DNA of 64,000 nucleotides from Phycisphaerales bacterium (lineage in GTDB: Bacteria > Planctomycetota > Phycisphaerae > Phycisphaerales > UBA1924), in NCBI GenBank assembly GCA_007693785.1, contig RECY01000025.1, positions 62,001-126,000 on the forward strand, written 5' to 3'. The notes under the pieces are model-generated. The model was not told where the DNA came from, made no database searches, and saw only the letters and a list, made by a program, of their open reading frames with translations. Of this stretch, positions 8,114 to 15,912 are shown in pieces; the stretch's first letter is position 1; every line of letters begins with the position of its first letter. The translations under genes were made by a program, and so were the position numbers.

Positions 8114-9463
8114 TCAGTCCTGGATCACTCGGGCGACGCCGAGCTGATCAAGGGAGGCCTGGATGCCGACGCGGAAGGCCGGCGGGGGGAACTCGGCGAT
8201 GGTGTCGGACACCGTGATCCGCGTGGCCCCGTTGGTCAGGCGGATGCGACGGTGCGAGAGCACGGGGCCGTCGACCCGCACGTTCTCGAGCTCGATTTCC
8301 CGTGTCGCGTAGACGAGCCCGCCGATGCGGGAGGCATAGCTATCGAGCATCGTGTGGTTGCTCACCCCCTCGAAGGGCGCGTCGGGTGGGTTGAAGTTCG
8401 TGCTCGTTGCGCTCTCGCTCAGCGGCCCGCCGTGGAGTTCGATCTCCAGTTCGCCCTGCACAAGCAACGCCGGCCAGTCCGGCGTGATCGGCTCCATCAG
8501 CACGGCTCCTTTGATCTCAACTTCATCGGCGTTGATGATCACGAGCGTGCCGACGATGCGGGCGTCTTCAATGAGCACATCGCCGCCCTGGGCGTCCAGG
8601 ACGATCACGGTCTCGTCGGGATAGGCGGTGAGCCAGCCCACGCCGGGTGCGAGCACGGTGCGCCGGATCTCGAACTCGAATTGCCCGAAATCGCTGGGCG
8701 TGAATCGCGGGCCGAGGGTTCGGTAGGTGCTGATGATGTCGGTGGGCAGCCAGGCCGGAGTGTCTTGGGAGCTGAGGAGAGCGTTGAGCAGGTTTTGTAA
8801 GCCGCCGAGGATGCTGCCGATGCCTCCGATGATCCCACCGAGCGAACCGCCGATGAGGCCGCCCCCACCGCCGCCGCCCCCGCTCGTGGAGTCGGCGTAA
8901 TTCCCGCCGTCGGGTGTCGGGCCGTCGATGGTTGAGGAGCTGTGGGCGGCGTAGCTGTTGGCTTTGATCGGCCTGTTCGTGATCAGGGAGGTTGCGCTGT
9001 CGATACGGAACTCGCTCTCGGTGTACACCGAGTGCGAGAGGGCCTCGTGGGGGATGTAGCGGAAAACGATGGGCGCCTGGACAGCGAAGGTCGCCTCACC
9101 GACCCGGGCGGTTGCGGTGAGGATAATCGGATCGCCGTCGCCGACGGCGGGGTCGTCGTCCATCGGGTCTTCGACGGTCACGGCGAGCGTGCCGCGTGCG
9201 TGCGTGTGGGCCGGGAGCAGCGCACCGGCGGTGATGGTGTTCCGCCAGTTGCTGTTCTCAACGATGCGGGCGGCCGCGATCTCGAGCCCGGTTTGCGCGA
9301 GCGCTCTCGCGTCGGCCGCGTCGGCCGCATCGAGCGCATCCTCGAGCTGGGCGCCGCGGAGGACGACGCTGGTGAGCGCGACGCCCGCGGCGAGCGAGGT
9401 CACGCTGATCGTGAGCAGGTAGGCCGTGCCGCGCCGGGCGTGAGGCTTCGCGGGCGCGTTCAT
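8114..9463 (-). CDS. GspK/PilX-like minor pseudopilin, last gene of pilus/secretion operon
   Basis: This 449-residue protein begins with a short basic leader and a prepilin-like hydrophobic helix (RRGTAYLLTISVTSLAAG). It has Gly before the presumed cleavage site and no Glu at +5, as in GspK-type tip pseudopilins. A polyglycine stretch (about residues 196-205) and a Gly/Leu/Ile-rich linker lie in the middle, followed by a probably beta-rich C-terminal half. The start overlaps the stop of the GspI-like gene (ATGA). As the largest pilin-like protein at the operon end it probably caps the pseudopilus. Sequence similarity to known GspK is not obvious, so the assignment rests on the N-terminus and position. 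Confidence 0.6.
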   Translation of the reverse strand: MNAPAKPHARRGTAYLLTISVTSLAAGVALTSVVLRGAQLEDALDAADAADARALAQTGLEIAAARIVENSNWRNTITAGALLPAHTHARGTLAVTVEDPMDDDPAVGDGDPIILTATARVGEATFAVQAPIVFRYIPHEALSHSVYTESEFRIDSATSLITNRPIKANSYAAHSSSTIDGPTPDGGNYADSTSGGGGGGGGLIGGSLGGIIGGIGSILGGLQNLLNALLSSQDTPAWLPTDIISTYRTLGPRFTPSDFGQFEFEIRRTVLAPGVGWLTAYPDETVIVLDAQGGDVLIEDARIVGTLVIINADEVEIKGAVLMEPITPDWPALLVQGELEIELHGGPLSESATSTNFNPPDAPFEGVSNHTMLDSYASRIGGLVYATREIELENVRVDGPVLSHRRIRLTNGATRITVSDTIAEFPPPAFRVGIQASLDQLGVARVIQD

Positions 9464-10077
9464 CGGTCTTCCTCCCGGCTTGTGATCTGATCCCAGGCGT
9501 CGGTGCGGATGATCTCCCTGCTCGCGAGCAGGCGTCCGTGGCTGGTCACCTCAACGCGGACGAAATAGGCGCGCGGGTTAGAACTCCCGGTCGGACTCAA
9601 GTTCAGCGGATGAATGCCTTGCACGCTGACTGCGCGTCGCCACGCCGCGGGGAAGCCCTCCATCGGCTCGCCGTTGCGATGCCGGGGCGGGTTCTCGACC
9701 CAGTCGGCGTAGTCGCGCACGCTCGCGAACCGCAAGCGCCCCTCGGACGGGATCGACGAGCCGGTGATCAGGCTTTGCACCGCCGGATCGATCGCGGCGG
9801 GCTCCATGACCGCCGGGGCGCTGGTGCTCTCGCCGGTGCCCGTGATCGGGATACCGAGAATCGCGTCGCTGCCGGAGATGGTCTGGCGTGCGACGGGCAC
9901 GGCCGAGATTTCCGCGATCATGTCCTCAACGAGCGTCTGGGCGAGTCGTCGCTCGCGGGCGCCGGCGTCGGTGCGTGCGGCCGCGCCGATCGCCGAGAGC
10001 ACCGCAACGCCCATCCCCGCGACCATCGCGAGCGCGAGGACCGTCTCGATCAGGGTGAGCGCGCGTCTCTTGTTCAC
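9460..10077 (-). CDS. prepilin-like protein, GspI/PilV type
   Basis: This 205-residue minor pseudopilin has the leader MNKRRALTLIETVLALAM. The +5 Glu is present (LTLIE), but Ala replaces Gly before the cleavage point. A single membrane helix follows, then a soluble domain of mixed composition. Translation starts at a GTG at 10077 inside a GTGA overlap with the GspJ-like stop, although the frame stays open upstream. It would be inserted in the inner membrane, processed by a prepilin peptidase and assembled in the pseudopilus tip. The exact class (GspI against PilV) is inferred from length and order. Confidence 0.75.
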   Translation of the reverse strand: MNKRRALTLIETVLALAMVAGMGVAVLSAIGAAARTDAGARERRLAQTLVEDMIAEISAVPVARQTISGSDAILGIPITGTGESTSAPAVMEPAAIDPAVQSLITGSSIPSEGRLRFASVRDYADWVENPPRHRNGEPMEGFPAAWRRAVSVQGIHPLNLSPTGSSNPRAYFVRVEVTSHGRLLASREIIRTDAWDQITSREEDR

Positions 10078-10577
10078 GACCCGAACTCCGGTCGGCTGGT
10101 GATGCCGACGCCGCGCCGGAACGTGACGCCGGGCATCGCGTCGATCTCGTATTCCACGCTGACGCGCGCGATCTGCCCGAGGTCGGTGCCGAAGGGCATG
10201 TACTCGAACCGCCAGGATCGCACGCCCTCGACGTAGCGCGACGACCCGTCGTGCGTCGTGCGGACCAGCGGATCCCCCGCGACACCCGACCATGCGTATT
10301 GCACAAGCCGGGCCGAGCTCCCGCTCGTATCGGACGCGACGGCAAACACCACAAGATCGGCGCGCGCACGCCGGAAGCCGATCGCGACCTGGAGCTCGGC
10401 ACACATGCGATCGATCGCGTCGTTCACCTCGGCGACCGCGGTCAGGCGATCGCCTTCGACGGGCGTGGCGCGGGTCGCAGCCGCCGAGAGCCCCGTCGCG
10501 GCAAGCATCACGATCACCAGCAGCGCCAGGCTGACGACCAGTTCATAGACGGTGAAGCCCTCGCGCGCGCGTGCCAT
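10074..10577 (-). CDS. prepilin-like protein, GspJ/PilW type
   Basis: This 167-residue pseudopilin has the canonical N-terminus REGFTVYELVVSLALLV: Gly at -1, Phe at +1, Glu at +5, then the transmembrane helix. It is the only one of the four standard pilins here with the consensus Gly. The ATG at 10577 is chosen because it places the leader peptide at the normal length. It lies 4 nt after the GspH-like stop. It probably forms part of the pseudopilus tip with its two neighbours. Confidence 0.78.
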   Translation of the reverse strand: MARAREGFTVYELVVSLALLVIVMLAATGLSAAATRATPVEGDRLTAVAEVNDAIDRMCAELQVAIGFRRARADLVVFAVASDTSGSSARLVQYAWSGVAGDPLVRTTHDGSSRYVEGVRSWRFEYMPFGTDLGQIARVSVEYEIDAMPGVTFRRGVGITSRPEFGS

Positions 10578-10581
10578 CGTG

Positions 10582-11223
10582 TTACATCCCTCCGGCGCCG
10601 AACGCGCCGGCGCCCATGCCGGCCCCGCCGTCACCGTTTCGTGGCGGTGGCTCGGTGCCGTCGGCAGCGGCCAGGCGGGACTTGCTGAGTTCGCCGGCGA
10701 ACCCCGGGCTGAGCGCGGCGTTGAGCGGGACCGGGCTCGCGGTGAACATCGGGCCGAACGTGACCGTCCGCACCTGCCCGCGACGCTCAAGCGTGACGAT
10801 CCCGCCGGCGTTGGCACGGGTGTTCGGGGCGATCTCGTACTTGTTTTCCGGGCCGACGCTCACGCTGGCGATCTCGATCTCGAACGGCGGCTGGCTGAGA
10901 TCGAGCACCCACTGCTCGCTCCCGGCGTCGAAATGAATCTGGTTCTGCGTCGGGCGGAAGGTGACGGTGATGGTCTCGCCGCGTCGGAAGGCCCGCTGCT
11001 CGGCCGACGCCATCGCCGCGTGGATCTGGCGCTCGCCGGCGCTCAGCCGCGAGCGTTCCGCGGCTCCGGCCATCTTCGGCATCGCGAGGACCGCCATCAA
11101 TCCCAAGATCGTGATCACGATCACGACCTCGATCATGCTGAAGGCGCGATGGCAACGAGCCGCCGCAATCGCGGCGGCTCGCCCGGAACGTTCAAGACCC
11201 CTGCATCGGACGTGGCTTGACAT
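10582..11223 (-). CDS. prepilin-like protein, GspH type
   Basis: This 213-residue pseudopilin has the hydrophobic helix beginning AFSMIEVVIVITILGLMAV, with Glu at +5 and Ala instead of Gly at -1. The presumed leader is long (about 27 residues, basic) if the first ATG at 11223 is used. No internal ATG or GTG fits better. The body resembles GspH/FimT proteins, and the C-terminus is rich in Gly and Ala. A 15-nt C tract (G on this strand) lies between the upstream pilin stop and this start and could affect expression. Confidence 0.75.
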   Translation of the reverse strand: MSSHVRCRGLERSGRAAAIAAARCHRAFSMIEVVIVITILGLMAVLAMPKMAGAAERSRLSAGERQIHAAMASAEQRAFRRGETITVTFRPTQNQIHFDAGSEQWVLDLSQPPFEIEIASVSVGPENKYEIAPNTRANAGGIVTLERRGQVRTVTFGPMFTASPVPLNAALSPGFAGELSKSRLAAADGTEPPPRNGDGGAGMGAGAFGAGGM

Positions 11224-11262
11224 CGCGTCGGTGCTCGGCGAGAAGGTCGCGGGGCGGGGGCG

Positions 11263-11277
11263 CCCCCCCCCCCCCCC
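11263..11277. repeat. homopolymeric C15/G15 tract
   Basis: Fifteen consecutive C residues on the plus strand lie in the 64-bp gap between the major pilin stop (11288) and the GspH-like start (11223). The adjoining sequence on one side is GGGGCGGGGGCG, so the transcribed strand could fold G15 against the following C-rich segment. Tracts of this length are prone to slipped-strand changes and also to sequencing error. Confidence 0.9.
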
Positions 11278-11287
11278 ACCTCTCGGG

Positions 11288-11752
11288 TCAATAGTCGCTG
11301 TACAGCACGCCCGCGTCGTCGGTCAGCGTGCCGGTGTTCGCCGAGATCCGCCCGCTCGTCGCGTTGTAGATCCAGGCGATGCCCGCGCCGGCGGCAGTCC
11401 CGACCCCGTTGCTCCCGGCCTCTTCCCCGATCTGGAGCACGGGGATCGCCTCGAGATACGGGCCGTAGATGAACGGCGCCGTCCGGGTCGCGTTGGTATC
11501 GCCGCCCAGGTCGCTGTAGAGCGTCATCTGGTCCACAAAGTCCGTCGCGGAGGGATAGTTCCCGTTGTGCTCGGCGGCGAACATGTTGATCGCCGCACGC
11601 AGGACAGCCAGGTCGGCCTTGAGCTTGGAGTCCACCGCACCGCGGGCGCCGCGGCTCATACGCGGGATCGCGATCGCCGCGATGATCCCCAGGATCACGA
11701 CCACGATCACCAGTTCAACGAGCGTGAAGGCTCGGGCACGCTTCAACACCAT
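11288..11752 (-). CDS. major pseudopilin/type IV pilin, GspG type
   Basis: This 154-residue protein has a short leader MVLKRARA followed by FTLVELVIVVVILGIIAAIAIP. That is the classic pilin helix with Glu at +5 and Pro22, but with Ala rather than Gly at -1. The segment LKADLAVLRAAINMFAAEHNGNYPS is the GspG-like alpha-domain, where alternating residues contact the substrate-free core. The ATG at 11752 has GGAG 8 nt upstream and starts the second half of the operon after a 179-bp gap. By length and first position it should be the main subunit of the fibre. Confidence 0.88.
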   Translation of the reverse strand: MVLKRARAFTLVELVIVVVILGIIAAIAIPRMSRGARGAVDSKLKADLAVLRAAINMFAAEHNGNYPSATDFVDQMTLYSDLGGDTNATRTAPFIYGPYLEAIPVLQIGEEAGSNGVGTAAGAGIAWIYNATSGRISANTGTLTDDAGVLYSDY

Positions 11753-11931
11753 GACGCGGTACTCCAGAAACAATGAAGGTCCGTTCCGCGAGGCCGCCCG
11801 GCCCCGTCCGCGTGTGCATCGGCCACCCAAGACTCGAACTCGATGGTGTACGGTGCTTCACCCGTTCGTCGGGCATTCTGTACCGATTGGGTACCCGGCG
11901 ATACTCCACACCACCGACGATGAGCGTCCGA
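11753..11931. other. intergenic gap inside the pilus operon
   Basis: No gene is seen in these 179 bp, between the GspC-like stop and the major pilin start. The gap may hold a promoter for the pilin genes, which usually need higher expression. TACAGA in GGTACAGAATGC on the minus strand is a possible -10, but no -35 is evident. Part of it resembles a tRNA T-arm but does not fold as a tRNA (see rejected items). Confidence 0.35.
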
Positions 11932-12483
11932 TCACTCGCGCCCGACGACCGAGAACCCGAGCAACGCCTCGGCCCCGTCCTCCCGCCGCAGCAGCACGCC
12001 GTCGAGACGGATCTCGACCACGCGCCACCCCCGGACCTCATCCCCCGGGCGCACGACCCGCCCATCGATCAACGCTCGCCCGCCCCGTGAGCCCCGGCGC
12101 TCGGCAGCCACCGCGGAGATGCGCACCCCGGCGAGTTCCTTTCGCGGGTCCACATCGGTCGTGCCGCGCGACACCTCCTCCACACGCTGCGGATCCGTCT
12201 CCGGCTCCCGGGAGACGAACACGTCCCGCACGGGCCCCTCGTGCGAAACGCGGAGCTCGCTCATGAGCTGCGCCAGCGCGCGCTGCTGGCCGCCCGATGC
12301 GCGTGCTTGCGTTGCAGATTCGCCCGGTGTGGCCGCCCGCTCCGGCACCACTTCGGCCGAGGACTGCAGTTTCGCGCCATTGGCCGATGCGGACTGCGGA
12401 CCGGGCAGATTGTCCAGCACGAGTGCCGCAACCGCCACGCCGAGCACGCCCAACGCCACCTTACGACTCGTAGACATCCCCAT
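11932..12483 (-). CDS. GspC/PilP-like inner-membrane component
   Basis: This 183-residue protein has one N-terminal membrane helix (KVALGVLGVAVAALVLDNLP), a low-complexity periplasmic linker, and a small C-terminal domain. That domain (RALIDGRVVRPGDEVRGWRVVEIRLDG) has the HR-domain pattern of GspC/PilP, which contacts the secretin. An alternative start two codons downstream (12477) is possible. It follows the PilO-like gene after a 57-bp gap. The assignment is by the C-terminal pattern and operon position, not by strong identity. Confidence 0.65.
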   Translation of the reverse strand: MGMSTSRKVALGVLGVAVAALVLDNLPGPQSASANGAKLQSSAEVVPERAATPGESATQARASGGQQRALAQLMSELRVSHEGPVRDVFVSREPETDPQRVEEVSRGTTDVDPRKELAGVRISAVAAERRGSRGGRALIDGRVVRPGDEVRGWRVVEIRLDGVLLRREDGAEALLGFSVVGRE

Positions 12484-12540
12484 AGAACCCAGCGTTGCAT
12501 TCGTCGCGTGCGTTGACCAGCGATCCGCGGGTTTGCGGGT

Positions 12541-13089
12541 TCAGCCGCCTTGTCCAGCCGGCGCATTCCACAGGACCCGCACGCTGAAGCGCGCCCCACC
12601 GCTCTGCCCGCGCTGGATGCTGAACCGCTCGATCACGCAGTCCGGCGAGCGGTCGTGGACCTCCGCGAGGAACTGTGTCAGGCCGGGGAAAGTCCCCTCG
12701 CCTTCAAGCTCGATGACGCGTCGGGAGCCGCCGCCCGCCCGCGGATCGGCCGCCGCCGCATCCATGCGGGTCAGACGCAGCCCGTGTCCCTCGGCCTGGC
12801 GTCCGAGGCTCGCGATCCGCTCGTTCAGAGATTTGCTCGTCGCTTCACTCTGCTCGCTGCGCTCCAGTTCCGCCCGGAGGCGGGCGACGGTCGCGGTCTG
12901 AGCCGCGATCTCCGCGTTCTGCTGCTGAACGGCGAACTGACGCTCGCTCGCCTCCCGTTGAAGGCTCGCCACCGTCGCCGCCCCGCTCATCGCGGGCGAG
13001 AGGCGCATGCTCCACCCGATCGCGATCACCGCCAGCAACACGACGACGCCGATCCCGTGATCGCGCCAACGGGGATTGATCCGCTTCAT
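12541..13089 (-). CDS. PilO/GspM-like inner-membrane alignment protein
   Basis: This 182-residue protein has a short cytoplasmic start, one transmembrane helix (IGVVVLLAVIAIGWSM), a long coiled coil at about residues 40-95, and a small ferredoxin-like periplasmic domain. This is the layout of PilO/GspM, which pairs with PilN/GspL to link the cytoplasmic motor to the secretin. Its start codon overlaps the PilN-like stop (ATGA). Confidence 0.75.
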   Translation of the reverse strand: MKRINPRWRDHGIGVVVLLAVIAIGWSMRLSPAMSGAATVASLQREASERQFAVQQQNAEIAAQTATVARLRAELERSEQSEATSKSLNERIASLGRQAEGHGLRLTRMDAAAADPRAGGGSRRVIELEGEGTFPGLTQFLAEVHDRSPDCVIERFSIQRGQSGGARFSVRVLWNAPAGQGG

Positions 13090-13700
13090 CGTGCGCCCTC
13101 CGGCATCCCGACCTCGCAGACCAGCACGAACCGCACACGGGCCTCGCCGCGCTCTTCAACACGGTCGGCTCGACGCAACGCGACCGAACGCATCGCCGGG
13201 ATCCGCTCCAAGCCCAGCGTCAACGCCGAAACCGTCGCGTGCGACTCTTCCGAGCCGCTGATCGTCAGCCTGTGAAACTGCCCATCCCGCTCCGGCGGCA
13301 CCAGGTCGAGCGCGCTCAGCGCGGTCTTTGGCGTGCAGGCGTTCGCCACCGCGTGCAGCAGCCCGCTCCAGTCCAGACGACCGGCCGCCCGGTCCCACGC
13401 CGTCAGCGAAGCCTCCAGCCGCCGCTGCTCAGCGACCAACGCGGCGTGGCGTTGCTCGAGCTCGCGCAACTCCTTCGCGGCCTCGTCGCGCTCGATGGTC
13501 GTCGCCGCGATGACGCGCCCATGGTCCGGCGCCAGCAGGCTCAGGATCGTGAGCAGAGCGCCCGCCGCGACGATCACGCGGAGCCAGATCATCACCCGCG
13601 CGCGGGTCGCACGCTTGGCGAGGATCGGACCCGGGAGCAGGTCCAAGCCGAGCACGGTCGGCCCTGGGCCGTCGCTTGTGTGTGTGCCGATCGCGCTCAT
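13086..13700 (-). CDS. PilN-like inner-membrane alignment protein
   Basis: This 204-residue protein opens with VLGLDLLPG, similar to the conserved INLLP motif by which PilN binds PilM. A membrane helix (VMIWLRVIVAAGALLTILSLL), a coiled coil and a small periplasmic domain follow. The ATG at 13700 overlaps the PilM-like stop in an ATGA; the frame is open further upstream, but only inside the pilM gene. It should form the PilM-PilN-PilO platform with its neighbours. Confidence 0.8.
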   Translation of the reverse strand: MSAIGTHTSDGPGPTVLGLDLLPGPILAKRATRARVMIWLRVIVAAGALLTILSLLAPDHGRVIAATTIERDEAAKELRELEQRHAALVAEQRRLEASLTAWDRAAGRLDWSGLLHAVANACTPKTALSALDLVPPERDGQFHRLTISGSEESHATVSALTLGLERIPAMRSVALRRADRVEERGEARVRFVLVCEVGMPEGAR

Positions 13701-14683
13701 GCCGCGACGCCCTCCCCGCTTGAACGCGTCAGCGCTTCCCGGATCGACGCCCCGCGCAGGGCGAACGATCGGCGTGCCCCCAGCGACAACCCGACGGCCC
13801 GCGCGAAGCGACCCGAGCACTCCCCCTGCCCGAGGCGGAGCGTGGGACGCACCGCCAGCGCGGCCGTGCCCGACTCGCCCAGGCGGGAAACCATCTCGAT
13901 CAACGGGCCCAGGGCCCTCGGCGGCGTCGCGAGCAGCGTCGGCACGGGTCCCGCGCCGCCGGCTTCGCGCACGCCGTAGACCGCTGAACGCTCCAACTCC
14001 TCGCTCAATCGGTCAAAGAACGCGCCGACCGACGACGCCCCGCCCCTCGCCTCGTCGAGGCGGGAGAGCCCGAGTTCTTCAAGCACACGAACGAAGATCG
14101 GCACGCCGCCGACGCTGGCAGAGACCGTCAGGCGTGACCAGCCGAACTCGATCGCGCAAGCCGCCCCCGGGCCCCACGCGAACGCGAGCGCCCGCGCCAT
14201 CGCGACAGGCCCGGCCTCCACACGCACGACGCGGAGCGAGCCCGTGCCGTGCTCGAGCGCCGCGACGTCCGCCATCACATCGTCGCCCTCGACCGCGAAC
14301 ACGTACGCCGGCGCACCGCGCCCGGGGCGTGTGTCCGCGGGCGCATCGCGGTAGACCACCGTCGTCTCGAGCCCCTTCGCCTCCCGACCGTGCAGTCGCG
14401 CCAGTTCGGCCGCCGCGATCGTTCGCACGGGCGCGCCGGTTTCCGGGCGGGGCAGTTCCACCGTCGCCTGCAAAGCGGTGTGTTCCGACGCGCTCGCGAC
14501 CACGGTGCGCCCGCGGAAACCCCGCCGCCAGAGCGTGGATCCCACGCGTTCCAGGTCTTCTGCCAGACCCAGCTCGCTCCGCGTCACCAGGGCCGTCAGC
14601 ACACGCCCGTCCGGCAGGCACTGCGCAGCCTTGAGCACCCGACGCCCCACGTCCAGCCCGATCGGCGCGATCGCCCGCTTCAT
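13697..14683 (-). CDS. PilM-like actin-fold ATPase of the pilus/secretion platform
   Basis: This 328-residue cytosolic protein starts APIGLDVGRRVLKAAQ, the phosphate-1 loop of the actin/FtsA fold used by PilM and GspL. Later segments (ACAIEFGWSRLTVSASVGGVPIF) match the second phosphate-binding region. It should bind ATP and the N-terminal peptide of PilN. The ATG at 14683 lies inside an ATGA overlap with the PilC-like stop, fixing the start. Confidence 0.82.
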   Translation of the reverse strand: MKRAIAPIGLDVGRRVLKAAQCLPDGRVLTALVTRSELGLAEDLERVGSTLWRRGFRGRTVVASASEHTALQATVELPRPETGAPVRTIAAAELARLHGREAKGLETTVVYRDAPADTRPGRGAPAYVFAVEGDDVMADVAALEHGTGSLRVVRVEAGPVAMARALAFAWGPGAACAIEFGWSRLTVSASVGGVPIFVRVLEELGLSRLDEARGGASSVGAFFDRLSEELERSAVYGVREAGGAGPVPTLLATPPRALGPLIEMVSRLGESGTAALAVRPTLRLGQGECSGRFARAVGLSLGARRSFALRGASIREALTRSSGEGVAA

Positions 14684-15912
14684 GGCCCACCCCCGGCGCT
14701 CGCGGTCAGGTCGAACAACGGCAGGAACATGCTGATCGCCACCCCGCCCACCAGCAGGCCCATCACCGTCAGGATCATCGGCTCGAGCATCTTGGTCATC
14801 TGTTTCGCGAGCGCCTCGTTCTCGATCTCCATGAAGTCCGCCGCGCTGGTCAGCACCTCCCCGAGACGCCCCGACTCCTCGCCGGTCTGCACGAGCTCGC
14901 AGAAGCTCGGCGGCATCAGCTCGCTCTCGATCATCACGCGGTTCATCGGCTCGCCCCGCTCCACCGCCTCCTCGACACGCGCGACCAGCTCGGTGTACAG
15001 TGTGTTCCCCGCCGCCGAGCGCACCAGCGAGAGCGCGTCGCTCAGCGGGACACGGTTTTCCACCAGCAAGCCGAGCACGCGCGCCACCTTCGCCGTCATA
15101 AACGCCTGGTTTATAGGCCCGAACCGCGGGGCGCGCACGACGGCCATGTCCGTCCACCGACGCCCGCTCGGCGTCCGCAGCCACCACGCCGCCGAGCCCA
15201 CGCTCACGATCAACGCGAGGCTCACACCCCACCAGTACGCCTGCAGAAACGCGCTCATGTCCAGCAGCACCTGCGTCGAGGCCGGCAGCGGCACACTCAG
15301 ACTCCCGAACAGCTCGCCGAACCGCGGCAGCACGACGACGATCACCATCACCAGCACCGCGAGGCACACCGTCACGAGCGTGAGCGGGTAGATCATCGCC
15401 CCGACCATCGCCGCGCGGAGCTGCGCTTGACGGTCGATCATCGCCGAGACGCGGACAAGGATGTCGCGCATGTCCGCGCCGTTCTCACCCGCTTCGATCA
15501 GCGTGCAGACCACCGCGTCGAACCGACGCGGGTGGGCCGCGAGACTCTCGCTGAAGGACGCGCCCTCTTCCACGCGACGCCGGATGTCGGTCAGCGTCGG
15601 CTTCAGCTTGATATCCGCACATTGCCGCTCCACCGCGGCGAGCGCGTCGGCCAGCGGCGTGCCCGCGTTCACAAGCAGCGCCATCTGCTTCAAAAAGCCG
15701 GCCGTGCGGCGCGGATCACCAGTGCGCACCTGCGGCGTGCCCATCGTGCGCGGGGCGCGGTCCTCGGCGTCCGTGCTCGTCTCGCGCAGCTGCGTGACGA
15801 ACACGCCCTGATCGCGGAGCTTCGCCTCCGCTTCGGACTTGCTCTCCCCCTCCGCTAGCCCGCGCACGCGCGCCCCGGACATGTCGTAGCCGTCGTATCG
15901 CCACTTGCTCAC
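14680..15912 (-). CDS. PilC/GspF inner-membrane platform protein
   Basis: This 410-residue polytopic protein is built from two T2SSF domains, at about residues 70-190 and 275-395. Transmembrane helices lie at about 175-195 (AMIYPLTLVTVCLAVLVMVIVVVL), 225-240 and the C-terminus. The repeat signatures FLKQMALLVNAGTPLADAL and the paired GE.S..L features are present. It transmits motion from the ATPase to the pilin assembly platform. The start overlaps the ATPase stop (ATGA). Confidence 0.92.
   Translation of the reverse strand: MSKWRYDGYDMSGARVRGLAEGESKSEAEAKLRDQGVFVTQLRETSTDAEDRAPRTMGTPQVRTGDPRRTAGFLKQMALLVNAGTPLADALAAVERQCADIKLKPTLTDIRRRVEEGASFSESLAAHPRRFDAVVCTLIEAGENGADMRDILVRVSAMIDRQAQLRAAMVGAMIYPLTLVTVCLAVLVMVIVVVLPRFGELFGSLSVPLPASTQVLLDMSAFLQAYWWGVSLALIVSVGSAAWWLRTPSGRRWTDMAVVRAPRFGPINQAFMTAKVARVLGLLVENRVPLSDALSLVRSAAGNTLYTELVARVEEAVERGEPMNRVMIESELMPPSFCELVQTGEESGRLGEVLTSAADFMEIENEALAKQMTKMLEPMILTVMGLLVGGVAISMFLPLFDLTASAGGGP

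Noticed and set aside
11815-11900. tRNA-like segment on the minus strand (T-arm-like GTTCGAGTC followed by a possible acceptor)
   Set aside because: The T-arm matches, but the D-arm, U33 and a consistent acceptor stem are absent, so it does not fold as a tRNA. It may be part of the pilin leader.
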